Shown here: one piece after another, positions 50,233 to 59,618 of the stretch
How the letters are laid out: every line of letters begins with the position of its first letter
Numbering within the stretch: position 1 is the first letter of the stretch
Assembly: GCA_934438175.1 (NCBI GenBank)
Contig: CAKSBH010000003.1
Location: forward strand, 1 to 64,000
Reading direction: 5' to 3'
DNA: 64,000 bases
Source of the DNA: an uncultured Eubacteriales bacterium
Lineage (GTDB): Bacteria > Bacillota > Clostridia > Oscillospirales > UBA644
Program-made: the position numbers and the translations under genes
The notes under the pieces: generated by a model
The model's input: the letters and a program-made list of their open reading frames with translations, nothing else
Told to the model about the DNA's origin: nothing
The model's database searches: none

Positions 50233-51981
50233 TCAAATATTGAACGCTTCCATAAGCTTTTCGTGAATGTTCTGAATAAGCTCCGGCTTCTCCACCTTGG
50301 GAGCACGGGGATCCAGCAACCAGGTTTTTGCCCAGTGCGTTTCGCTTACCCGGAACATCGGCGGCTCCCGCAACGTATCAATCTTGAGACAGTACGGGTT
50401 TCTCGGTGCAAACGGATCGCCGATAATCTTGTTATACAGGGACGGCGGCGTACCGGTAATGGAATAGAGAACCGTATTGCGCTGAGCAAGCTGAGGCAAC
50501 GAGGACATCAGAGCCCAAGTATACGGATGGCGGGGATCATAGAACACATCCTCCACCGTACCGAGTTCAACAATCTGACCGGCGTACATCACGGCGACCC
50601 GATCGGCGATGTTGGCAACAACACCGAGGTCGTGCGTAATGAACACGATGGTGTAATTGAACTCTTTCTGCAACGTCTTCAGCAAACGGAGAATCTGCGC
50701 CTGAATGGTAACATCCAGTGCCGTTGTCGGCTCATCGCAAATCAGAATCTTGGGCTGGCAGGACAGTGCGATGGCAATGACAATACGCTGACGCATACCG
50801 CCGGAATACTGGAACGGATAATCGTCAAAACGGTGTTCCGCATTCGGAATACCGACCTTCTTCATCAGTTCAAGTGCACGGGCGCGGGCTTCCACTTCAG
50901 AGCAATGCTGATGCTTGAGAATAATGGAGGTGATCTGCTTGCCGATGGTAATAATCGGGTTCAGAGAGGTCATCGGATCCTGGAAGACCGTAGCGATCCG
51001 GTCACCGCGAACCTGTGTCCAGTCCCCTGCGTCCTTGATTTTAGCGAGATTGATGATGCAGGTTCCGTGCAGACAATCCGGTGTTTCATCCAGATAGCGG
51101 ACACGGAAGGTTACCGAGTCGAACACACGGTTGCGCAAATCCTCGTTGTTCAGATCCACGCCGATTCTCATTGCCTGCTTCAGAGCTTTCAGAAGCCCAG
51201 AGATAAAACGCTTACGTTTCACAACCCCATAGCGCCCGACGGAAAGGTAAATTTCTTTGGCAAGGATTTCATTGCGTGCCATGCATTCCGCAGAGATAGG
51301 CTGTGCAATTTCCTTGTTGTACTGCGCATGCAGCTTCTCTGTTTTTTCGGCATAAAGGCGAAGATACTCAACATCGGAAGCCAATGCGGCACGATGCTCT
51401 TTTTCCAACTTCTTTTTCTTTTCGCGCAGAGATTTGATCTTGCTGTCCAGAAGCGAAATCTCCTGGGAAACCTTGCGGATCTTTTCCTTTTCTTTGGAAG
51501 AATCCAGCGTCTGACGGAGGTTGAAGGCCTCGGCACGGCGAAACTTCAGATCTTCCAGTTCCGAACCGGTTGCTTCCTCCTCCTCTGCTGTCAGCAGAGC
51601 ACGGTTCTTTTTCTCATCCTTCAGGGCAATCAGTTCCCGATAGGTGGCGGCGCCGAGTTCATAATGAGAATCGGCGTTCAGATGCCGCTGAATGTTTGCG
51701 ATGGTGCGACGCTCCCGCTTTCCCACACGAACCTTAGTGTCGGACAGCGCGTCATCGTTGAACAGAATCTCGCCATTGCTGATGAAACCGTTCTCATCCA
51801 GCATGCCGGCAAACGTCTTGGTAAAAACGGATTTTCCGGAGCCAGACTCGCCCACAATGGCAATGGATTCATTCTCGTAAATGTCCAGAGAGATACCGCG
51901 GATTGCGGTAAGGATTCTTCCGCGGACACGGAATTTCACTTCCAGATCTTTGATTGAGAGCAATACTTTTTTCTCTTCCAT
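50233..51981 (-). CDS. oppD: Oligopeptide ABC transporter ATPase, OppD-like with coiled-coil insertion
   Basis: 582 residues from ATG 51981 (GGGGGAG upstream), while OppD is normally about 330-350. Walker A GESGSGKS at 44-51, Q-loop VFQDPMTSLNP only at about 331-341, signature YSGGMRQR at about 392, Walker B ILICDEPTTALD. About 230 extra residues (roughly 82-318) fill the Walker A to Q-loop segment; residues 115-245 are Lys/Glu-rich and predicted helical, a coiled coil. C-terminal OppD signature and cysteine-poor tail follow. All ATPase motifs are intact, so function is expected. Confidence 0.9.
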   Translation of the reverse strand: MEEKKVLLSIKDLEVKFRVRGRILTAIRGISLDIYENESIAIVGESGSGKSVFTKTFAGMLDENGFISNGEILFNDDALSDTKVRVGKRERRTIANIQRHLNADSHYELGAATYRELIALKDEKKNRALLTAEEEEATGSELEDLKFRRAEAFNLRQTLDSSKEKEKIRKVSQEISLLDSKIKSLREKKKKLEKEHRAALASDVEYLRLYAEKTEKLHAQYNKEIAQPISAECMARNEILAKEIYLSVGRYGVVKRKRFISGLLKALKQAMRIGVDLNNEDLRNRVFDSVTFRVRYLDETPDCLHGTCIINLAKIKDAGDWTQVRGDRIATVFQDPMTSLNPIITIGKQITSIILKHQHCSEVEARARALELMKKVGIPNAEHRFDDYPFQYSGGMRQRIVIAIALSCQPKILICDEPTTALDVTIQAQILRLLKTLQKEFNYTIVFITHDLGVVANIADRVAVMYAGQIVELGTVEDVFYDPRHPYTWALMSSLPQLAQRNTVLYSITGTPPSLYNKIIGDPFAPRNPYCLKIDTLREPPMFRVSETHWAKTWLLDPRAPKVEKPELIQNIHEKLMEAFNI

Positions 51982-51994
51982 CGTCTGCTCCCCC

Positions 51995-52975
51995 TTACAT
52001 GTGCGTTCTCGGGTCGGACGCGTCGCCGAGATTCTGTCCGACAACATACAGAACGACCGTGATAATCGAGGCAATGGCTACCGGAGACCAGAACTCAAAC
52101 TGCCAGCCCGGCGTAACCATGGCAACTTCAGCGGAATAGATCAGCTTACCGAGCGACATCTCGGAAAGTCCCATGCCGATATAAGAAAGGAACACTTCGT
52201 AAGAAATGTAGGACGGAATTTCCGTTGCCAGCAGCGTCACGATGATGGACGTCATAAACGGCAGAATGTTCTTGGTTGCAATCCGGACAAGCGGCGTGCC
52301 GAGACAACGGGAAGCCAGATTGTATTCCCGATCCCGGATAATCACGACCTGGGTACGGATAAAGTAAGCGATTCCGAGCCAGCCGGTTATGGTCATGGCA
52401 AAGACCATGGTCCAGAAACTGGCAGAGAAAATCATCACCATAACCGAGATGAACAGAATGTACGGAACGTTGCCGATGATGTTGTAAAGCTCGGTCATGA
52501 AGACATCCATCTTCTTGGAGAAGCCCCACAGTGCGCCGATCAGAACGCCGAGCGTCATGTTGATGGCAGCGCAGATGAACGCCAACGAAATGGAAATCTG
52601 TGCGCCGTGCCAGATGGAGTCGAACGTCGACTCACCGGAAGCACCGGCACCGAGAATCCAATGAATGCTGAAGCCGAACTTACGGATGGCTTCTTCCGGA
52701 AGCAGATGCTTGGCGGAAGAATCCAACAGGTTTGCAAACCGGTCATAGCCGGAGAACATCGGGTAGACGTAACTGAAAATGATAACGACAAGCAGCAATG
52801 CCAGAATGACAATGTTCAGTTTTTTGCGGAAGAACACACGGAACACGGAACGCCAATAAGAGTAACGGGGGGCTGTAATCTTTTCGGATTCCGCATCGTT
52901 GTGATCCATAGGAGCAAACAGTTCTTCTTCCGAAAGCTCCAGATCGGTCAAATCGACTCTTTCTTCGGGATTCAT
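51995..52975 (-). CDS. oppC: Oligopeptide ABC transporter permease, OppC-like
   Basis: 326 residues from ATG 52975 (GGAAGG 8 bases upstream); a GTG three codons earlier overlapping the oppB stop (GTGA) is the alternative. Acidic N-terminus, six transmembrane helices, EAA-type cytoplasmic loop (ASRCLGTPLVRIATKNILPF). Forms the translocation channel with OppB. 13 bases before the OppD-like gene. Confidence 0.92.
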   Translation of the reverse strand: MNPEERVDLTDLELSEEELFAPMDHNDAESEKITAPRYSYWRSVFRVFFRKKLNIVILALLLVVIIFSYVYPMFSGYDRFANLLDSSAKHLLPEEAIRKFGFSIHWILGAGASGESTFDSIWHGAQISISLAFICAAINMTLGVLIGALWGFSKKMDVFMTELYNIIGNVPYILFISVMVMIFSASFWTMVFAMTITGWLGIAYFIRTQVVIIRDREYNLASRCLGTPLVRIATKNILPFMTSIIVTLLATEIPSYISYEVFLSYIGMGLSEMSLGKLIYSAEVAMVTPGWQFEFWSPVAIASIITVVLYVVGQNLGDASDPRTHM

Positions 52976-52980
52976 TCCGC

Positions 52981-54552
52981 TCACCTTCCTTTCGACGAGA
53001 ACGAGATTCTCGGATCTGCCATAGACATCAGAATATCGCCCAGAATAATGGATATCACAGACAACACGGCATAGAACATGGTCACACCCACAATAACGCC
53101 GTTGTCATATTTGTTGATGGCTTCCGTCAACAGGTTGCCGGCACCGGGAACGACATAGACACGTTCGGTAATGATTGCGCCGGTCAATGCACCGAGAACG
53201 CTTCCCGGAATTCCGTGAATCAGCGGGATGGCAGCATTCTTCAGAATGTGCTTCCGGAAGATTTCGCCTTCGGAAAGACCGCCGGAACGCGCAAATTTGA
53301 CGTAATCCGAGTTCATCTGGTCAATCATATAGCGGCGCAGCCACTTCATCAGATTGGCGACAGACGGAAGAGCCAGCGAAACAATCGGCAGAACAAACAT
53401 CAGCTTGTTATCGGAATCAATCTGGAACGTCGTGGGCAAACCGAGTTCGCCGCCGACGGCTTTGAACAGGAAAATATAGGCAAGAGACGGAACCGCGATG
53501 ATGAACACAATGTAAATCGTGCCCAGTTTATCGAGGAATTTATCTTTATGTCTTGCCATGAGAATGCCCAGAGGAATTCCGAGCAGGTATGCCATCAAAA
53601 CAGCAAGAACGCCGATAACGAACGAATATCCAACCTTAGAAAGCCCGTTCTTCATGGTAGTAACGCTGGTATAGTCATCCGTATAGCGTTCCGCCAGAAC
53701 CGGGTTGGATTCCCGGGATCCCGCAGAAAACGTAGCAGAATGGAGATCGTCCGCCGATTCCTCCCGCAAACCCGAAGGATATGTAACGGTCATTTTCTCA
53801 AAGGAGCCCTGGCTGCAGTTCATGGTATAAAACACGTCCTGCCCCTGGTTGACGGAATAAGATGTACCGAGATTCAGCTGCAGAATGTTCTGGTGAAGGT
53901 ACGGGAACTGCGAATCGAAGTAAAGCAGATACTTGTGATGCGTACCGTTTCCGATAATAGCAGGCGAAAATTTTTCACCGCCGTAAACCGGATCGTACAG
54001 CGTAAACGAAAGTCCGCGCTCTCCGACATCCTCCTGCACCTTGTGAACACTGTCCACGGTAAAGAGACCGCCGAAATAGGAAAGCATCCGGCTCAAAAGC
54101 GGCCTGTCCCGGGTAGCAAACAACTGCTGCTGCCCACCGGGCGCGTATTTGTTCTTGGTCTGCATAATCGCGTCAAGCCGGGTAACGGTGTACCCCTGAG
54201 ACTCGTAATACTGGCGGAACTTTTCCACGTATTCTTTAACAATCTTGGAATCGTTCTTTTCCGTTTTTCCGAAAGCAACAGCTGCACTTCTGGTTTCTTC
54301 ATCTAACTCCCCGTTTTTAGTCAGATCAATAAGCCAATCGGCATACGTCACATAATCGGTATATCCATATTCTTGCCATTTACGGTTCATATACGCTGTT
54401 TTCTGATTGTTTGCCATGCGGGTGAACAGCGGATCCTGAGCAAAGATCAGTTTCCGGTCCAACAGCGAATAGATCAGAACCATGACGATCGCCACAACGG
54501 CAACAATCGACAGCAGACCCCGTAAAATCCTTTTCAACAAATATTTCGTCAT
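52981..54552 (-). CDS. oppB: Oligopeptide ABC transporter permease, OppB-like with large outside domain
   Basis: 523 residues from ATG 54552; classical OppB has about 310. Helix 1 is at residues 9-31; helix 2 begins only at about 305, leaving about 270 residues outside the membrane; then four more helices with the EAA loop (ARSGGLSEGEIFRKHILKNAA). Streptococcal AmiC has a comparable long permease, so this may be the AmiC-type layout. Ribosome binding site is weak, consistent with reduced expression relative to oppA. Confidence 0.88.
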   Translation of the reverse strand: MTKYLLKRILRGLLSIVAVVAIVMVLIYSLLDRKLIFAQDPLFTRMANNQKTAYMNRKWQEYGYTDYVTYADWLIDLTKNGELDEETRSAAVAFGKTEKNDSKIVKEYVEKFRQYYESQGYTVTRLDAIMQTKNKYAPGGQQQLFATRDRPLLSRMLSYFGGLFTVDSVHKVQEDVGERGLSFTLYDPVYGGEKFSPAIIGNGTHHKYLLYFDSQFPYLHQNILQLNLGTSYSVNQGQDVFYTMNCSQGSFEKMTVTYPSGLREESADDLHSATFSAGSRESNPVLAERYTDDYTSVTTMKNGLSKVGYSFVIGVLAVLMAYLLGIPLGILMARHKDKFLDKLGTIYIVFIIAVPSLAYIFLFKAVGGELGLPTTFQIDSDNKLMFVLPIVSLALPSVANLMKWLRRYMIDQMNSDYVKFARSGGLSEGEIFRKHILKNAAIPLIHGIPGSVLGALTGAIITERVYVVPGAGNLLTEAINKYDNGVIVGVTMFYAVLSVISIILGDILMSMADPRISFSSKGR

Positions 54553-54579
54553 AATCACACACTCAACCGATATACGGGG

Positions 54580-54607
54580 AGGAGGATGAACTTGCGCCCA
54601 TCCTCCT
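54580..54607 (-). promoter_or_regulatory. Intergenic hairpin between oppA and oppB
   Basis: Perfect 9-bp stem AGGAGGATG/CATCCTCCT, loop of 10 bases, in the 100-base gap after oppA. No T-run follows on the minus strand, so it is not a full terminator. Hairpins at this place typically stabilise binding-protein mRNA or thin out downstream transcription. Confidence 0.6.
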
Positions 54608-54652
54608 GTCCGCATTGTTTTTCAGGAACAAATACAAGATTTGTTCAGATCA

Positions 54653-56896
54653 TCAATAAATGCCCAAACTCTTCAGCATGTAGCCGTTCGGAGCGAAGTT
54701 GTCCAGATACGTGCTCGGATCACCGAAGTCCGGACCCCAGCCGGAAACGTCGTAGATGTTGTAGTTTTCATCTTTACCGGTTTCCGGATAATAACCGGCA
54801 TACAGGTAAGCAGCACGGTCGTTGCACTCGGTCAGGTCGATGATGACTTTGCCGCCGAGAGCGTTTTCGATGGACTGTTTCACAACATTGCAACGGTTGA
54901 CAGTGATATCCACTGCCTTGTTGACCGGCCAGTCGAGGTGGATCGGGTTTTCTTTGGAGACTTCAACACCCTGTTTTGCAAGATCTTCAATAGCAAGGTT
55001 CAGCTCACTCACAGCGGCATCAACGTTGTACCAACCGTCATAACCGGTCGATGCACCGGCACCGTCATCGGCTTCCGGATTCCATGCTTTGATGTGAGAG
55101 CCGTCGGCATCCAGCTGTGCCTGCAGGATAACGCCGTAGAACGTACCCTTCTTGAACATGGTGTCTTTGCCGTTGATCTTAACGGTGATATCCTCTTCCA
55201 GAGAAACGAAGTTGCCCGGAACGAAACTGTTGAGCAGCGAAATGTTTTTCAGTTCCGTACCAACCGCCTGCTCGTTGTAAGCGCTGCGGTTGAAGGCATA
55301 GCCGATCGCTCTGCGGAAGTGAACATTCAGCATGGCTGCTTTCGTTCTGGTCTTCATTTCGTCCGTCTGAGAAGAGACGCACTCTTTGGAGTCTCTGGCG
55401 TTGGCAAATCCCTGACGATAGAGGTTGAAGAACGCGCAGAAGGTGGAAGCATCCGGCAGAACAATGTAGTGATACTCGTCAAACAGACCGTCTTTCTTTG
55501 CCTGCTCAACAGCGCTGGCATTCAGACCGGTGGCGTCGATAACGCCTGCTTTGTAATCGTTGTAACCTTTCAGAGAATCCTGACCATCGTTGAAGAGCCA
55601 GGTAATGGACTTCACGGTGACGTTGTCTTTATCCCAGTAGGAATCGTTCTTCGTGAACACGATGGTGTTCTTTTCGGTGTAGTTGGAAATCAGGAACGGA
55701 CCGTTGTATGCGATGTGGTCCTTATCCATGCCATACTTGTAGGTTTCGGCAGAAGCGTCGAATTCCGTACCGAATTTACCGCCCTGAGAAGCATAGTAGG
55801 AACGGCTCATCGGAGCAAAGATGCTGTAGCCCAGCATCGTGGTGAAGTAGGAGCAGGGAGCTTCCAGCGTGTATTCCAGCGTGTAGTCGTCAAGGGCTTT
55901 CACGCCGGTGTCCGCAAAGTTCTTGTTGGTACCGTTGTTGTAATCCGCAATACCCATGATGATGCCTTCAACCAGGTATTCCAGACCGGCACCGGCATCC
56001 AGAGAGTGCTGCATACCGGCAACAAAGTCGTCCGCTTTCACATCGGCAACTTTTCTTCCCTGGGAGTCAACCCAGATAACGCCTTTACGGATTTTGAAGA
56101 TATACTTCTGACCGATGCGTTCTTCTTCGTGCGTGGTTTCGAGCTCTTCACCGTCGGAACCGATATCGGGAACCTGAACGGTGTATTTGTACTCTTCCAC
56201 CGTGTAGCTCTCAGCCAGAGCCGGCTGCAGAACGCCTTCGCAGTCATACTCCATCAGGCCGGAGAACGTGTTGACCAGCGGCTCGGAAACGACCTGCTTC
56301 GAGGAAGCAAGAACGTCCCAGGTATCCGGCTCGGAAGAATAGCCCTTGGAATACGTATCCTTCAGCGTATAGCCGTGATCCAGCAGGTACTGCTTCGCCC
56401 ATGCAAGGTACGTACCGGTACCTTTGACTTCCGTCCAGTGCGCTTTCATCGCGGCACGGTCGGATGCCTTGAGTTTTTCGTTCACGACCAGAACCGTCGG
56501 ATAACGATACTCGTCGGAGCCCCACAGAGAGTAGTCTGTGGTGTTCGGGGCAACGTTGCCGATGGCATAGTTACCGCCGTTTGCCGTTGTCGGAACGAGA
56601 ACGCCTGCCTGCAGCAGTTTTGCTTCGGCAAGAGCCATCAGAGCAAAACGCATTGAGTTGGAGTCGGCGGCTTTCGCTTCCGAATACAGTGTGTTGAATT
56701 CACCCAGAACATCGTTGTAGATCGCATCAGACAGCTTCAGGTGATCGTCCTTCACTGATTCATAAGGATCTTTAAACGACTCCTTTGTTCCGTCGCTCGG
56801 CGTCGGATTCTCCGTATTCGGTTTGCAGGAAGCAAGCATACCAACAACCATCAGAACCGCGAGTGCGAAACAAAGAAACTTTGTCACGTTTTTCAT
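54653..56896 (-). CDS. oppA: Oligopeptide-binding lipoprotein, OppA-like
   Basis: 747 residues, long for the family. Signal peptide with lipobox MLASC (acylated Cys about 24), then the SBP_bac_5 fold: LSGLMEYDCEGVLQPALAESYTVEE, FKIRKGVIWVDSQGRKVADVKADDFVAGMQHSLDA, and YAFNRSAYNEQAVG. Binds extracellular peptides and delivers them to OppBC. First gene of the operon with promoter and AAAGGAGG upstream. Ligand not deducible. Confidence 0.93.
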   Translation of the reverse strand: MKNVTKFLCFALAVLMVVGMLASCKPNTENPTPSDGTKESFKDPYESVKDDHLKLSDAIYNDVLGEFNTLYSEAKAADSNSMRFALMALAEAKLLQAGVLVPTTANGGNYAIGNVAPNTTDYSLWGSDEYRYPTVLVVNEKLKASDRAAMKAHWTEVKGTGTYLAWAKQYLLDHGYTLKDTYSKGYSSEPDTWDVLASSKQVVSEPLVNTFSGLMEYDCEGVLQPALAESYTVEEYKYTVQVPDIGSDGEELETTHEEERIGQKYIFKIRKGVIWVDSQGRKVADVKADDFVAGMQHSLDAGAGLEYLVEGIIMGIADYNNGTNKNFADTGVKALDDYTLEYTLEAPCSYFTTMLGYSIFAPMSRSYYASQGGKFGTEFDASAETYKYGMDKDHIAYNGPFLISNYTEKNTIVFTKNDSYWDKDNVTVKSITWLFNDGQDSLKGYNDYKAGVIDATGLNASAVEQAKKDGLFDEYHYIVLPDASTFCAFFNLYRQGFANARDSKECVSSQTDEMKTRTKAAMLNVHFRRAIGYAFNRSAYNEQAVGTELKNISLLNSFVPGNFVSLEEDITVKINGKDTMFKKGTFYGVILQAQLDADGSHIKAWNPEADDGAGASTGYDGWYNVDAAVSELNLAIEDLAKQGVEVSKENPIHLDWPVNKAVDITVNRCNVVKQSIENALGGKVIIDLTECNDRAAYLYAGYYPETGKDENYNIYDVSGWGPDFGDPSTYLDNFAPNGYMLKSLGIY

Positions 56897-56928
56897 GGAT
56901 GTATCTCCTCCTTTATAAAAGTGGTTGT

Positions 56929-56957
56929 ATTATAGCACGATTTTTTTGATTTTGCAA
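56929..56957 (-). promoter_or_regulatory. Promoter of the opp operon (TTGCAA-17-TATAAT)
   Basis: Minus strand TTGCAA (56952-56957), 17-base spacer, TATAAT (56929-56934); start near 56922, about 25 bases before the ATG. No operator was recognised. Confidence 0.85.
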
Positions 56958-57010
56958 GATGTATTTGAAAAAAAATCATTTTAAATCCATTTTTTTTCAC
57001 TTTGAAAGCA

Positions 57011-57046
57011 AAAATGACGCTTTGGGTTGAGGTAAAAGGTCATTTT
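57011..57046 (-). terminator. Possible terminator of pepF
   Basis: Inverted repeat AAAATGAC/GTCATTTT (57011-57018, 57039-57046) with a 20-base loop, about 50 bases beyond the pepF stop codon. A smaller hairpin also includes the stop codon (57082-57102). Neither is strong. Confidence 0.35.
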
Positions 57047-57096
57047 CACTTTTTTGCGCCTTATAATTATGCAAAATTTATGAATAAAGAGTTTTT

Positions 57097-58890
57097 TTAT
57101 TCAGAAATCCGTTTCAGCAGGTCGTCCAGTTCCCCCACCGTACGGTCAAAAACGCGCAAAGCGTCGGCGATCGTGTCGGGATTTGTGAGATCCACACCGG
57201 CAACCTTGAGTTCCTCCAGCGGATAATCGCTGCCGCCCAGCGTAAGGAACCGGCGATATCCGGCCGCATCGCCCGTAGACAGGATGTGATCGGCGATTGC
57301 CACGGCGCTGCAGAAGCCCGTAGCATACTGATACACATAGAATGCCGTGTAGAAATGCGGGATGTATGACCATTCCGCCCCCATCAACTCCGGAACATCA
57401 GCACCCGGATAATACTGCTGCGCCAGATTGCGGTACAGCTCCGACAGAGCGTGTGCGGTCAGCGGCTCGCCCTGTTCCTGCATCGCATGAGATTTCATTT
57501 CAAATTCCGCAAACAGCGTCTGACGGAACACGGTGGTACGGAAGCCCTCCAGGAAATGATTGAGAATATAGGCACGGCGCTTCGGGTCGGTCTCCGTCCG
57601 GAGCAGGTACATGGTCAGCAGAACTTCGTTACAGGTAGAAGCGACCTCTGCTACCAGAATGCGATAATCGTGGTTGGCATAATCCTGTGTTTGCGAAGAC
57701 AGATACGAGTGCATGGCATGACCAAGCTCATGCGCCAGCGTGAAAGCATCGTCCAGAGTATCCGTATAGTTGAGAAGTACATAGGGGTGTGTTCCGTGAA
57801 CGCCGCAGGAAAAGGCGCCGGAGCGTTTGCCCTTGTTTTCATAAACATCAATCCATCCGCCGTCGTAAGCAAGATCCAGAAGCTTCTGATAATCTTCACC
57901 GAGCGGAGCCAGCGCGTTGCGCACCAGGGTTTTGGCATCGGCATATGGCATGGGATAGTCCACATCGGCAACCATCGGGACGTAAAGATCGTACAGATCC
58001 AGTTTCTCTAGCCCCAGTGTGCGCTTGCGCAGCTGCAGATATTTTTTCATGGTGGGGAAAGCGCCGTGAACGGCTTCAATCAGCGCATCGTACACGGAAA
58101 CGGGGACGTTGTTGGCAAACAGTGCTGCCTCACGTGCCGAAGCATAGCCGCGCACCTCTGCCCCGAAGCAATCAAATTTGACCGAACCGCCGTACAGCTC
58201 GGCAAGGGTGTTGATGTATTTCTTATAAGTACCGAAGTACTGCTCAAACGCCTGCCGGCGGACATCCCGCTTGCGGCTCATCTTATATACGCTGAAGTTC
58301 CCGTTGGTCAGGCGCACTTCGTTTCCGTCATCGTCCCGGATGGTCGGAAACTCCATATCCACATTGGTCAGCATTTCAAAGGCGTTGGAGGTCGCCTCGG
58401 CGGGCTCGGTCAGTTTGGAAAGAATGGTCTCCCGGGATTCGTCCAGGGTATGTGCACGCCCGCGCACGATGTTGTCCAGAATATGCGCATAGCCGGAAAG
58501 ACCTGCATCCTTGCGGTAAGAATCCAGTGTTTCGGCGGGAATGGAAAGAATTTCCGGCTCCAGAAACGCCACGGCGGCATTGGCGCGCACCAGAAGACGC
58601 GTGGCACGGGAAATCCGATCCTGATTCTGTGCATCCCCGTTATCACCGGATTTTGCCAGCATGGCATACAGATACACCGGCTCCAGTTTTTCCATCACGG
58701 CGTACACGGCATCCAACCCGTTTTTCAGCGCCTCCGCGCTCTTGCCAAGCGTTCCCCGCACGGCCTCGGCTGTCGGAATCATCGCCTCGGTCCGGGCAAG
58801 GGCTTCTTCCCATTGTTCATTGCTTGAAAAAATGTGCCGGAGATCCCACAGATATGCCGGATCCATTTCCGAACGGTTTTTCAGTTCCAT
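57097..58890 (-). CDS. pepF: Oligoendopeptidase F (M3 family metallopeptidase)
   Basis: 597 residues, the usual size of about 600. Zinc motif HELGH at 387-391 with a third ligand Glu in SHAMQEQGEPL region and YATGFCSAVAIA near the end. Cytoplasmic, no signal peptide; cleaves peptides of about 7-17 residues, which fits its place just upstream of the opp operon in the same direction (150 bases apart, own promoters). Confidence 0.96.
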   Translation of the reverse strand: MELKNRSEMDPAYLWDLRHIFSSNEQWEEALARTEAMIPTAEAVRGTLGKSAEALKNGLDAVYAVMEKLEPVYLYAMLAKSGDNGDAQNQDRISRATRLLVRANAAVAFLEPEILSIPAETLDSYRKDAGLSGYAHILDNIVRGRAHTLDESRETILSKLTEPAEATSNAFEMLTNVDMEFPTIRDDDGNEVRLTNGNFSVYKMSRKRDVRRQAFEQYFGTYKKYINTLAELYGGSVKFDCFGAEVRGYASAREAALFANNVPVSVYDALIEAVHGAFPTMKKYLQLRKRTLGLEKLDLYDLYVPMVADVDYPMPYADAKTLVRNALAPLGEDYQKLLDLAYDGGWIDVYENKGKRSGAFSCGVHGTHPYVLLNYTDTLDDAFTLAHELGHAMHSYLSSQTQDYANHDYRILVAEVASTCNEVLLTMYLLRTETDPKRRAYILNHFLEGFRTTVFRQTLFAEFEMKSHAMQEQGEPLTAHALSELYRNLAQQYYPGADVPELMGAEWSYIPHFYTAFYVYQYATGFCSAVAIADHILSTGDAAGYRRFLTLGGSDYPLEELKVAGVDLTNPDTIADALRVFDRTVGELDDLLKRISE

Positions 58891-58919
58891 CGTTATTCCT
58901 CACTTCTTTTTTTGTTTTT

Positions 58920-58948
58920 ATCATACACCATTCGTTCACGCTTGTCAA
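58920..58948 (-). promoter_or_regulatory. Promoter of pepF (TTGACA-17-TATGAT)
   Basis: Minus strand TTGACA (58943-58948), 17-base spacer, TATGAT (58920-58925), about 30 bases before the ATG. Confidence 0.8.
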
Positions 58949-58970
58949 CGGTCCAGCTGAAAACGGACAG

Positions 58971-58998
58971 AAAAACGGCGGGAGTCACGCTCCCGCCG
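58971..58998 (-). terminator. Terminator of the HdeD-like gene
   Basis: Perfect 9-bp GC-rich stem CGGCGGGAG/CTCCCGCCG, loop TCACG, T-run on the minus side (58971-58975). Confidence 0.88.
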
Positions 58999-59004
58999 AC
59001 ACGA

Positions 59005-59592
59005 TTACATCCGGTTTCCCGTGCGGTAGTATACCGTTTCGGGTGCCGTTTCAATGCGCAGATATTTGTTGATGAACAAGGCAGACAGGATATTCTGCAA
59101 ACCGTCCACCAAAAGCGCCACACCAAGAAGAACCATCATGGAAGTAGCGGAACCGAACGGATCCCACACCAGAAGGATTCCGACCGCCGCCGTCACGGCA
59201 GCAAGAATGAGAAGCACCCACCAATTGGAGGCGGACAGATGCTTGGCATCGACCGCCGCCTGCAGCTTCACGGCAGAATCGGCAAGAATGACAAGCCCGA
59301 AAATAGTCTGGATTACGTTGATGATCGTACCGGGTTGTCCGATAAACAGAACGCCGCAGACAGCAAGAAACAGCCCGACGGCAAGATCGTAACGGAACCC
59401 CTCTTCGCCTTTGGAATGCTTGACGAAATAGGTAACCGTTTTGACCAGTCCCAGAATCAGAAGCCCGGTTCCCAGCAGATAACAAAGGATGGAAACCAGA
59501 AGCTCCGGCCAGATTAAGAGACAGAGACCGATGACAACGGCAAAACAACCCGCCAGGAAAAGCGAACGTTTGGATTTGGACAAAAACTCCAT
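59005..59592 (-). CDS. HdeD/DUF308-like membrane protein
   Basis: 195 residues with six hydrophobic helices arranged as pairs, as in the HdeD family (acid-resistance membrane protein of E. coli; many homologues of unknown role). Seen: the repeated pattern GLCLLIWPELLVSILCYLLGTGLLILG then GVLFIGQPGTIINVIQTIFGLVIL then VWDPFGSATSMMVLLGVALLVDGLQNI. Single gene with its own promoter. Cytoplasmic C-terminus. Confidence 0.85.
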   Translation of the reverse strand: MEFLSKSKRSLFLAGCFAVVIGLCLLIWPELLVSILCYLLGTGLLILGLVKTVTYFVKHSKGEEGFRYDLAVGLFLAVCGVLFIGQPGTIINVIQTIFGLVILADSAVKLQAAVDAKHLSASNWWVLLILAAVTAAVGILLVWDPFGSATSMMVLLGVALLVDGLQNILSALFINKYLRIETAPETVYYRTGNRM

Positions 59593-59618
59593 AAAAACCC
59601 CACCCTCTTTTTTTCTTT

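Noticed and set aside
48067..51957. 1,296-codon plus-strand frame opposite the oppF and oppD genes
   Set aside because: Antisense shadow caused by codon bias; the minus-strand genes have full ATPase motifs and ribosome binding sites.
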